From Cloeon dipterum (lineage: Eukaryota; Arthropoda; Insecta; Ephemeroptera; Baetidae), in assembly GCF_949628265.1 (NCBI RefSeq), contig NC_088789.1, forward strand, positions 17,228,886 to 17,292,885: a stretch of 64,000 bases of DNA. The letters run 5' to 3'. Shown here piece by piece: positions 27,301 through 38,900 of the stretch. The position numbers were made by a program, and so were the translations under genes. Every line of letters starts with the position of its first letter. The stretch's first letter is position 1. A model generated the notes under the pieces. It had not been told where the DNA came from, ran no database searches, and was given only the letters and a program-made list of their open reading frames with translations.

Positions 27301-30300
27301 GGCTTAAAATTGCACATTTCGTGCTCATTTGATGGTCCCACAGCGATTAGAAGATCAGAAGTAATATATAGTCATTCATCTAAATTTCACAGCCCTGTGG
27401 ATTCTAATCCCTATTTGTCGAAATTTAGCCAGTGGGGTGTGTGGCTTATGAGGGGAATTCTTCTAATTATAGAAGTAAAACACGATTTAGGTAGGCCGAT
27501 AATAGTCGCTACTAACTTTTGGTTGGCGACTCACACGCTAGCCAGCGTAAATTTAACCGATATTTTGAAGAATGTTTTAATACAAAATTTGTAACGTAGT
27601 GAAGAAATAATTTTGTAATAATGGCCACGTTGCTGATTTGTTAAGAATGGCCATCACTCACGATTCAATCTGTCCATAATTTTAAAAAGAAATTCATTCA
27701 TAACAGTTAAAGGTAAACTTATTTTTTAACTGTCGAAAGTGATGTGCGTGCATAAATAAATTATACAGCACAGCATTTAACGGATTCAAAAGAATAAAAA
27801 TTAGAATTAATTTAGGAAAGGTGGTTGTTACGTTTCGCTTTTGTTTATTTTTTAACATCCTTAAGAATATTTAAATGATGTGTTTAAACTGTTGGTTTTG
27901 TACGGTTAAAAGAAGCGTTAAAAAGAAAATTGAGAAATAACCAGAGGAAACTTATAAAAGAGAATTAAAAAAAGATTTTCCCATGAATTGGCTCTTGAAA
28001 GTGCTCCACTTTATCTCTTAAATATGCATACGTAGTAATAATATATTGAGCAACAATCACATCTTGACAAAAATAAAAATAAATGTTTTGTTATTACTAA
28101 CCGCTTTATTTTAATTCCTCTTATTGCGATTTTATCCAATGGTGGGCTCGGTTATGAAGGGAATCCAAGTTTTGGAGTTTAATGTGCTACAAACGCTTAA
28201 TAAATTTTGTAAAATAAATTTATTAAATATAACATCAAGTATAGACTTTTTAATAGTATCATAGCTACTGTGAAGATTTTCCATTTCTTTGTTCTTAATT
28301 GGCAAAGAATATTAAAACTAGCTCTTTTGAAATTCATGCAAGTGATACAAAGGAAAACAAATAAATAAAAGTTGCATGCGGTGTGGTATCATTAACAATT
28401 TATCCTGCCTTGTTAGCCCTTCATGTTGACGAGTGCACGGCTATTCCGACTATTTCGGCCTTATCTGTGATAAGCAATGATTGCACCGCTTACTCGACAT
28501 ATGGTGCAAGTACTGATGCACACAACCTACAGGTGTTGTTAATTATTCACTGGAAACACCGATATCCTCTCTGGCTTTATGTCATCAAAGACTTTTAAAT
28601 TGGTGGAAAACTGAACCATGGCTGCTCTGCTCGCTGGGAAAGATGAAAGCGAGTGCGGTTTAGTTGTTGTTAGGGCGACAAGCGGCTCTTTTACCGTACA
28701 AAAGGCAGGGGGGAAAGCCGTTTCCTTTTGCGATAAGGAGAAGCGTCGAGATTCACGTTTTCACACACTAATTCTAATACGTTTAATCAGCAGTGCTGTA
28801 ATGCATCACGGAACTGTGCTCTCTTCAAGCAATAGATTTAGTTTAAAAACAATAAAAATTAATTTTAATCAACGTCCTTTGCTTTTTTATAGTTTAACGA
28901 GGAACTAAATTGTTTAAAAAAAGAATATCGTAAATTATCTTTACAAATTTAAAAATAACTGCGGTTAAAATGATTTATAGTAAATTTTTCCTGCGTTACA
29001 TAATCGGGTGCAAATCGATTTTAGCTTTAGTTTTTGCTCTTTCTTGCTTGGTGCCTTCTCTATAATTACAATTGATATAATTTCATTAATCTTAATTTAG
29101 TTTCGCAGTATGATAATATACTCCAACGAAATATCCTGCAAAATGGTCAATTTTTAGCCAATTTTCTGCGTTGAGAATTTTTTCAATGGTATTATTGCCA
29201 ACCTGAATTACTGTTTATATTTTCAGCGGCGAGCAGCAAGTTTGTTTTGCTCAGGTGATTGATTATTACCTGTTTTTGGCGCTAATTGAAGGTGGCAAAC
29301 GCTCACCTGAGCAATACCGAATTAACACCGCGGCCCTTTAAGAGCGGCGCGCACCCGAGTGCAGAGCTCATTCCGTCAGCGGCGAGGGCCCTCGAAGGCC
29401 CAATGGCGGGCTCCCTGTTGCTCGCGGCCCGTCGGCGGAGCCAATTATTGATTTTTCGAGTGGAAACGGGATCTTCCCAAATCCGCGGTCGCAAGAACTC
29501 CGCTTTTGAAACAAGGATCCGAGTTTAATTGAGAATTATTTCAAAGTGAGATTTGATTGAACGCAGCTGAGCGCCCGAAATAGTTTTCCGATATGGATCA
29601 GAATAATCCTTTCAAGTTAAGAATCGGCTTTGTAAGGCGCGAGAGTGTGACAGCGGGAAATCGATTTTAAGCAGGTCTGCCCGCTGATCGACCTTGCGAC
29701 CAGAATTTAATACGAACCGTGAGAGTGTGAAATGCGCTGGGCCGTCGGAGGCCACTGATCACGGCCCGCAGGCCCACGCGAAGGGCCATTCCGTCCGGTC
29801 AGTTGGGGTGTACTGGTCTGGTCTAGTGTCTTCTAGAGTCTTGCTTCGCCAGTCTGGACAGACGTCTGCGCATTGCCAAGAATCTGAAAACACTAACGGT
29901 TTAACCGGTTTTAACTCTCTGTGGTATTATCGGATCAAAAGCCTTGTTAAATTCTTTTAGGAAATTGATTTTGATCTAATTTTTAAGTTTAGAAAAATTC
30001 ATAGAAAGTGTGATTTGATGAAAATGACAGTGAAATTTTGGAATTGTGCGATTACCTTGGAGCCAAATTTGAACCGGTTAAAACTGGAGAGTGACGTCAG
30101 TTTGAACGCGAGCGAGCGCCAGATTATTTCGTCACCGCGACGTCGGCGACTGCGTTTTTTGGCTTTTAGTCGCCTGAGTTCGCGTTCACGTGCCATTTAA
30201 CTATTCGAGCAAACAATTCTGCAACACTTCTGTAATCATTGAACAAGAATTTGCGCCTCATGCTCAAACGTGGGAGTGGAAAAAGTCTGTGTCTGAACCT

Positions 30301-31511
30301 TAAAAATAGAATGGAGAAATGGAATATTAAATCTCTTGCTTTGCTTTGCGATTCACACATATTGGCATCTGGCCAATCGTCTGGGGATAAAATAAATAAC
30401 ATTAATCTCACAAAATGAACAATAAAGACAATATAATAAATATAATGGAAACCTAGCAAAGCTACATAATATCTTCCTGGCGCAGAGTTCCTTTTGTCGA
30501 ATACTGGTCCACTGAAGAATAAATCATGGATTGGTTTTGTTATTTTATCCTTGTGAAGGGAATCTGCAGTTTTTGTCAATAATTAAATACTTTTATGTAT
30601 ATTGTACTTAATTATTTAACGAAAATCCATTGGTTTTGAACCAAAAACTCATTATCACTGTCGGCTCGGAAATATACTCTATTTTATCTCTAACAAATTT
30701 AAGATACAATTAAATACACATTGAAAGCTTTTAAAATGGGCTTTGTAATGTAAAACACTGTACTTTTTCATAAGTAGGGCAAGATTTTCGCTATTTAAAT
30801 TGAAGGTAGGCAACCGGCACGCCCTGTAAGTACAGCACATTGCATAGCTTGCCCCTTGATTGCATACGTGAACATATTTTTTTACAGAGAACTTCTATTT
30901 TCTGTTTCTCTTCATATTCATATGCAAGTAAAATAAATCTCACCAGGCTGAAAGTGGCGTTTGAAGATGTGTTAATTGGCTGAAATGCTTTTCTGATATG
31001 ATTATGAGAGATAATAATTCCGTGTTTGTTCGTCACAAATCATTCTTATTACAAGCACCTCAAAGGAAATTATTTCTAATTAAACACTGTTAAAATCAAA
31101 GATGAATCTTAACTTGCTGCATTTTAGTGCGCGTTTCTTTGGACATCATCACAAAAATTATGTTCAAGAGTTAAATATTCTGCTTGGCATCCCAAACATT
31201 GATGTATTTAAATATTTGTCTCAAGAATAACTACAGTGAATATTTCGTGTTTAGATGGCATGTTATTTTTCACCTGTATTTTAAAACTCTGGCTTCTAGG
31301 TGTCTCGGCATCAGCAATCTTTCTCATTTTTAGAATTCTCAGCATTATACTGCCTTCATTCCCTGACTTTTAGCCGTATCTAACGGGTGTCTGCACAGTT
31401 GGGATGAATCGCACCAGAGTTAAATTGGTATAATTGTAAATCTCAAATTTAATAGCCTTTTGAACTAGAGCGTTTTAAAAGTTGTGACATTTTTTTTAGA
31501 GATTTTAAAGC
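27301..31511. other. Long intergenic stretch, no gene seen
   Basis: AT-rich sequence without recognisable coding frames. Two GC-richer islands stand out, 29320-29480 and 29690-29880, the second with phased-looking GGCC-containing blocks. They could be distal promoter or leader exons of the glutaminase gene (minus strand) or of the downstream MYND gene, but no splice site ties them to either. Confidence 0.4.
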
Positions 31512-34500
31512 ATGGGTAAGGAAGGAAGCACTCATCCGTTGGCCACAATACCATGGTTGCCTACCCCGACGTGTAATTTGAGGCTGCGAGACTCTGCAAT
31601 TTTTAAAAATCGGTACAGCTATGCTGACTTCAGATACCAGGAGGACTTGGAAAGGCTCATGGGTTCGGAGTTTGAGGTTGAACGGACGAGACTTTCAATA
31701 TATGACTTTAAATCGTTCAACAAAGCTTTCCCATTTTACATTCCACTGCCGTAAGTGCAAATAATTTTTGTAGCTTTTTTACAGTTAGAGTAATTAATTT
31801 AATTGTCTTTTCAGTCACCATACGATGTCTGTCAATGGAATCCGGGAGACAGGCCTTGATGGACAATATTGGCAAGTGGCAGCGCAGTTTTTGCTCAGCA
31901 ACAAAGTGCTGGGGCCATCTATATGGAATAATGACCTGCAATCTGGACATAAAGCTTCCAAAAATGAAAAGAAGTCCCATATCATCAAGGTATAACCAAT
32001 TGTGTATTTGTCACTGGGTGGAGAGTTTTAATTCGCACTTATTACAGGGCAGCATTCCGCAATGCCGGCGTCCTGAGGACTTTCTTTTCGAGCCCTGGAT
32101 TTTGATTCAACTGCCGTTCCAGCCGGTCCTGCTGCACCAGTGGCTTGTTGCTGTGTTCGTTGAAGTCTTGATTTTCGAAATGGAAATGTCCGAGTTTTAC
32201 AATTATCCATTTCCGGAAGAGTTCAAGATCGCAGTGTCTGAACTGGACATAATCCTCAAGGCCCTGAAAGGCAATTTGGGCTTTGGATTCGATTGGCTGC
32301 AGAGCCAAGCAGAAGCTGCCTGCGAGAATGAAATTGTCGTCGGAGACCTGGTCGAATTTACCAATATGTTGAAGGAAACGCTCGCGTTTCTAGAATTTCG
32401 GTTCTCAGTCGGACGAACAGTGATCAGTGCGCTTAAAAAACTTTGCTGGAGCGCTTCACAGTCCCAATCTAAATTAGTCGAACTGGAGAAAACCAAAACA
32501 GCGTTCGATGAGAGGAACTTCCTGTACAATTGGACCGCCTGGCGTGAGATCGGAGATGTTACAGTTTTTGGCAACTCCTCAGAGCGATTGGTGTCTTACG
32601 AGGACGACTTACACTCCAAACTGCTGGGAAAAAACACCTATCCCACTCATTGCAGGTCTAACGTCGTAATTGGAAATTTGATCAAGAATTTTAGCCCTCA
32701 GATAGACATTATTTTCTTCGTGTTTGATCCCACATGCTGCAAACTCGTGCAGAATTTGAGAAATTGTGAAAGTATGCCGGTTACGCTAGCAATTTTCAAA
32801 GATATATTAATGCTCTCTACAAAAATTTCAGATGCAACCACCCTGATGATGATCAGAAAAGAAGAGCATGGAATTCTAGGATCTATTTTGTACAACAAAA
32901 TGAAAGTGGAACTCGTTGACGCCTGCGACAAACTCGGCAGCTATCTGTGCAAAGTTTCAAAAACTTCCCCATCAACATTTTTCGAGGGAAAATATGGGGA
33001 TGCCAACGACATTGACCTGCCAAAAATCATGTGTGCTCTGAGCAAAATGCACGACACAGAAAAGTGGGAATTGCAGAACCTCTTGCACGAAGTGAAGAAA
33101 AATATTCTTGAAAGTGACGGCTGCTCTCCTTATTTTGCAGATGGCTCTGAAAAGATCGCTTCTGATTTTGAGGTTTTTATTTTATTTTTTTTTTTAAAGC
33201 GCCAGTCGATTCCTGAGGGTTGAAAATTTAATAAAGTCAGCCGAATCACTCGGTCGGCAATTTGACACGATTTGCCGATGCGGAGAGTTTTTCGGCTATC
33301 TGACCTAATTCGACCCGCAGGAATCGATTGGCTTTCAGATTTAATCAATAATAATTTTTAGAAGAAATTCAAATTGAATTTTTATTCTAATTTTAGGCAA
33401 GAATAAAGAGGATTGTTTACGAAACCATCGCAGACCATTATAAAATCAAAGAATTTGAGAAGGAGAAGGATGAAAAGTTGCGTGAGTGGCAGATCGGGCA
33501 GTACCTGTTGCCCTGCTTTGTCGCCTCCTTCCTCGATTTGTGCGCTGACATATCGGTCGACGAGAGCACCAAAGAGTGGTACATGCGTTTTGTCGACGAG
33601 CTCATCGCCTCCTACGAAAATTTTGGATTTTCTCGATCCTCCGACGCCTGCATCATGTTAGAAGTGGAGCAGGGTTTGTCCTTCTATATGTCATTCAACT
33701 ACGACCACTCATCAATGCTGGTGCGCCACTTCAGGAGGATCTCGCACGCCCTTTTTGCTGAAATCCAAAGCGACACTGCTATCGCCATGCAAAAGGTTTT
33801 CTCGTGTTTCGACCAAAGTATTTCTTCCCCCGTTGGCGACCAACCAGCTCCGATTTTCTGGCAGTGGCTGTTGCTCGACTTCTTCACGAGGGTCAGGGAA
33901 GCGTTGACCTCGACCACTCCATTGGCTCTCACCACTTCACTGTCCTACGAGGAAAAGAAGGACGAGATCATCGACTTGATCAGATTGATTTTCGTCGATG
34001 CGACGTGCAGCTACGACGTTTTTGAACTCGATCCGGACCCAGTGCAGCTTCTGAGACACGTCCTTCTCTTCAGTTTTGAACAAATAAACGCACAGGCTGC
34101 CGCAGAGTTGCAAGTGAATATTCTTCCAGCGAAATTCAAGCTGGCAATTGATGAAAATGCTTTGGAAAATGAGATGAAAACACTGTCTGAAAGGCAAATT
34201 CTCAGCATCGCCTTCTACTTAGCCTTGAAGCTCACAAAAAGAGCCGTTTTCAAAGAGGCATCTAAGACTCCGAAGCAGCTCTTTGGCGAATTTGACACTG
34301 CATTCCACAGCTACCTGGCTGCAGGTAACATGTGGGCGCTGAAAGAGTATGCCCGCGCCTTTTTCGGGAACGAATCTAGAGTCCTGATCGACTTTGCACG
34401 CTCGTTCGCTCCGACGTGCTATTTTCTCGCTCTGAAAGAGCTCAGTATTGACAGTTTGGAGGCGATGTCCTTCCCCGACGATTACTGGTACTTTCCCATC

Positions 34501-34695
34501 GAGCACTGCAGGTGGTGCGGCAGGGCCGATTCGGCCGAACTGCGAGTGTGCTCCGAGTGCGAAATCGACACCAAGTATCCGACCGTGAACCTTTACTGCT
34601 CGGAGCAGTGCGACGTTATCGCCAGGCGCAAGATTCACAGCGATGAGCACGACCACTTTTTGTGGCACCAGATCGAGCAAAACTTGCGGGAATGA
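31512..34695 (+). CDS. Unfamiliar large helical protein with C-terminal MYND-like zinc finger
   Basis: Exons 31512-31750, 31815-31989, 32048-33172 and 33397-34695 join in frame to 945 residues. I do not recognise residues 1-880: mostly helical, rich in Leu, Phe, Glu and Lys, no membrane segment, no SET motifs. The C-terminus is a MYND-like finger: C884-x2-C887, C898-x2-C901, C914-x3-C918 (YCSEQC), then H927 and H931. Classical MYND ends His-x3-Cys, so the last ligand is altered. MYND fingers usually bind proline-rich partners or accompany SET methyltransferase domains, but no SET domain is seen here. The ATG is the first in a leader with stops upstream. Codon usage looks native and all introns have GT/AG ends. 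Cellular role unknown. Confidence 0.8.
33198..33345. mobile_element. Family A MITE, copy 3, in MYND-gene intron
   Basis: A compact copy of about 150 bp: GCCAGTCGATTCCTGAGGGT and CCGAATCACTCGGTCGG at the left, GACCCGCAGGAATCGATTGG at the right. It lacks most of the interior. It fills much of intron 33173-33396 and leaves about 75 nt of ordinary intron. Confidence 0.75.
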
Positions 34696-34739
34696 CACTT
34701 AAACTTGGTGTACTCTGGTATTTGATCAATTCATAAGCT

Positions 34740-34750
34740 GAATAAATAAA
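34740..34750 (+). terminator. MYND-gene poly(A) signal
   Basis: Overlapping AATAAATAAA about 45 nt after the stop codon. The following 34751-35727 is AT-rich intergenic sequence in which I see no gene. Confidence 0.65.
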
Positions 34751-35727
34751 TGTTGAAAAATAAGACGGGTTGGCATTGACATTGACGCGAAGTAGAGGAA
34801 TTTATGATAGCGAGAATAATATTGAAACGATCTGCGTTTATATATTGTCCATTAAGATATTTATTTAAAGTTGTGATTAATTTATATGTATTGTTATTAG
34901 CATTTGGGTGGTCGAAACGCAAATGATTTTTGTTTACGCTTTGGTGGCGTGCTCCGAATTTAATTGTTATTTGTGTTAGACTTGTGTAGGAGGAAATAAA
35001 AAAGGACTAATAAATTTGAAATAATTATTTAGAAACCAGAGAGAAGTGACAAAAACCTATTAAGTGTAAGTGAAGAATTTGGAGCTGCGATGATGAAAAA
35101 TGAAATTGAAGATGAAAATTAAGTTTAAAAATTGCTGAATTACATTGAGCCCCCTATTTATTATGGTAAATTTCCGATTGCCAAATTTCTCGATAAAAAT
35201 GAGCGACTTTTTCAATCATTTTTTCGCCTGATCGTCGCGATCTATTCATTTAATTTCCCTCCTCGCGAAATAAATCATGATTTGACAGCAAAGAGATTGT
35301 GATCACTGGCAATGATCCACTTTAAATGAATATGAATTGTGCAGAAGAACACTCAAGCAAAATTCGCTGCTTATATTGAGCAACATTTGTTCCCTGTAAA
35401 TAGAGAGCAACTGTGCCTTTTAGTCGGCCTCTCTTGTCACTAACCCCCCAACCCCCCGGTACTGCTCTGTTTTCCACGACATTCGCGCGCTTTACTAAGA
35501 AGACTGATTTAAATTGATGAGTTTACCAACCCTCAAAATAGCCACGGTTAAAATGAATTAATAAATACTACAAAGAACTTCTGAGTAATAAAGCTGATTA
35601 ATTATTAAAAAAATGATTTTTATTAATATTTAGTATCTATGTATTGATTTTAGGGGTAAATCAGTGATATTTATCCCAATAATATATTTTTGTTAGGTTG
35701 GTATCAGCATCAGGTCAAATAATAATC

Positions 35728-35817
35728 ATGGCGGAAAATTTCTGTCAAAAGCAGCTAGAGACCTCGACGTTTTTCCAGTATGAAGAGGGATCCTGCAGCA
35801 GCAACTTACCTTATTAA
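35728..35817 (+). CDS. Possible upstream ORF in PIP5K leader
   Basis: A 29-codon frame (MAENFCQKQLETS... ending NLPY) opens at a well-placed ATG (AATCATGGCG) about 215 nt before the PIP5K start and is closed by TAA. If the PIP5K transcript starts further upstream without an intervening splice, this would be a translated upstream ORF. It could equally be a chance frame. Confidence 0.25.
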   Translation: MAENFCQKQLETSTFFQYEEGSCSSNLPY

Positions 35818-35944
35818 CGCTGTAAACGGTTTCCAGGGAATCCTTGTGAAGCGATCCAACGATACGTCTACGATGTTGTGGTTTGCATAAGCGGACTGCA
35901 CGGAAATTGGATCGAATTAGGAGGAGACTTGTCAGCGGTACAAG

Positions 35945-38900
35945 ATGGCTTCCGGGGCAAACGTTGGGGAAGTTGTTGATAACGGGGACTCTGGCGAAGG
36001 GACGTCGAGCAGCACGAGGAAAAAGCCTAGAGAGTCGACTGGCGAGGAGAGCGACGAGGATGGTAAATCTTCACTGTGTTTTGTGGCCGTGACACGGGTT
36101 GTGGGGCGAAGTCCGCGACTCCAGTGGGCGTGGTGGGAATTTTGACAGCACCAAAGTTTCTCTGCCAAATGGAAAATTGCGCTACATTTCACTTAGCGTA
36201 CAAGTGGTCGTGTTGGCATGAATTAGGATGCTGCAATGCAAAATGCTTTCAATTGATTATTTATTTGTATTTCTAACGCGCATATTCATAATATAAAGCC
36301 AGATTTTAACCGTCGATATTTATATAAATGCATACTCAAATGTCAATCTTGTATGGGTTGTTATTTATGTAATTTATTGTTATGGCCATGACAATGAACG
36401 ATCATCTTCTTGTTGATTGTGCTTTAAGGCTATTGATTGGAATTTTATCTTAATCAGTTGAAGACTGTCTCAATCTTTTGATTCAGTAAAAAAGGGAAAC
36501 ATTTAGTAGCATAATATTGTATTTCATTTAGCAGTTGGAACACAAATTATTATAATTTGACGGTCAATTTATTACTTTGAGATTCTATGAGTTGAATAAA
36601 TTAGCAAATGAAATTCGATTTTGGGATCTTGCCACATAATTTAAATTACGCATTTCAATTTTTCGCTGGGTCACTCACAACCAAAAAGGTTCTAACCACA
36701 GTTCTAAACACGGCTACAAATGATAAGTTTTTTTATCTGAAAAAATGTCCGGAAGTACATTTAAGGAGCACTGAAATCTCATGTTTGATAGCGCGAATCA
36801 GTATAAAATCGATTACATAAATGCTAGTGTGGCGAATTTTAAGTCTGGGTCTGAGCCCAGCAAAATGTGCCACAAGAACGCCAGCAACCAATCAGTAAAG
36901 GGACGGTTCTCTGATTGGCTTTTTGATGTTGAGCTCGCCTAATTGGAAGATCGAGACAGGATCGCCACAGCTTGAGGAACAAGACAGGCTGCTAGCTGCC
37001 AGCCTTTTTGCATAACTTGCTTGCGCCGGCTACCGCTGTGTCGCTTCTGTCTCGATCTGCTACATCAAACAGCCAAACAAAGTGAACCGTTCCCTTTTCT
37101 GTTTGGTTGCCGGCGTTCTTGTGACACTTTTTGCCAGGTTAATCGTGGTTTACACGTTTTTGGCACGTGTTGTGTCGATTTTGTCCACGGAATGATTTGG
37201 ATGCTCAACCAAATATGACCATACGAAATCGATTGGTAATTTTAAAATTGAAATTCCAGTGCTACCATTAATTCATAAGAATTTGATATCTAATCAACTA
37301 CATGACCACACTGCGTCAGTTAAACAAATCCACGAAATGCCGCTTGTTGCTTGAAAAATACGTCACAAATAATACCTTTCAATAGCATTCACAATTAGGG
37401 ATACCAAACAACCAAAAAGCTAAAACCCGAAGATTTCCCATAAGCTCATGTGAAATTTTGGGATCGAAAACCCGGAGAACCTCCCGTGTTCAATTTTCAA
37501 AAAAAGACCTGGACACTCCTGGTCGAGCAGTCCCAAACCCAGGGATCTCCGGCCAAAACGCGGAGGTTGGCAGCCCTATTCACAATCGTAAACAAGTTTT
37601 CAAAATTGTCATAAAGCAACAAATAAACACATTTCAAAAACTTTCCACGTCTATGGATGTGCGGAGTGCCCTATTTTATTACCTGCTAACTAGGATTCCT
37701 GATGTTACAGAAAAGGAAAAGGAAAGGCAAGACAGACTCATGTCGTTGGACGGCACAGGAGCAAAACCTGTCGGTGGGGCACTGGGAATCCAAAGAAACA
37801 AGTCGGAGCGAGAGCGAAAGATTGGACATCGGAGAGTTGGCGTTGGCGGAGAAATCACGTACAAAAAAGTAGGTGTGCTTTATTTATTTCTTGCTCTTTC
37901 TCACACGCTGATTCCGCAGATCCAAACGACGCAAATCATGGGTTCCATTCAGCTGGGGATCCAGCACGCGATTGGAGGACTGGCGTCCAAGCCAGAGCGT
38001 GATTTGCTCATGCAAGACTTTATGACTGTGGAAACCACTAATTTTCCAAGTGAAGGATCCAACCACACTCCGGCACACCATTATTCAGAATTTAAGTTCA
38101 AAACTTATGCCCCAATAGCGTTTAGATACTTTAGGGACTTGTTTGGCATCCAGCCAGACGACTTTTTGGTAATTTTCTGCCTATAATCTGAGGATTATGT
38201 TAATGATTTTGTGCTCCTCTCACGCAGATATCCCTTTGTAATTCTCCATTGCGGGAGTTGTCAAATCCAGGTGCTAGCGGCAGTATTTTCTACCTCACCA
38301 CCGATGATGAATTCATCATCAAAACTGTTCAACACAAAGAGGGCGAATTTCTGCAAAAACTCCTTCCTGGATATTACATGGTTTGTTTTTAGCCCTGGGG
38401 CCTAACAATTTTTTTAGTAGATTTGGAATTTGATTTTTGGCAATGCCAATAGATTCATGAGGCTTGAATTTGGATTGGCTGACAATCCAATAGGACATGG
38501 CGAAAATTGGGGAAAATGAAAAAGCCGTTACTTTGGTGGTTTTTGGTTTGAACCCAACAAATCATTGAAGAGAGCAGGTCTAAGATTTAGACGTGGCGTT
38601 ATATGCTGGGTTCAAACCAAAACCCACCAAAGTTATGGTTTGAACGTACCCCCAATTTTCTGCACATTGTGTCGAAATGGAGGGACTCGAGAATCATTTG
38701 GCACAGTCAACCATGAAACTCATTGCCAGAGTGGCGCCCTAATCCCCTTTTCTTTCATTGCAGAATCTGAATCAGAATCCGCGGACACTGTTGCCAAAAT
38801 TCTTTGGTCTTTACTGTTACCAATGTAATTCTAAAAATGTCCGGCTTGTAGTGATGAATAACTTGCTTCCATCGTGGGTAAAAATGCATCAGAAGTATGA

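Noticed and set aside
29286-29528. GC-rich 80-codon frame, open on both strands
   Set aside because: Openness on both strands reflects composition; no domain. Could be promoter or leader but not supported as coding.
35780-35830. Minus-strand GGTAAGT donor next to PIP5K leader, suggesting a divergent transcript
   Set aside because: A single donor-like hexamer without an associated exon or downstream acceptor; not enough.
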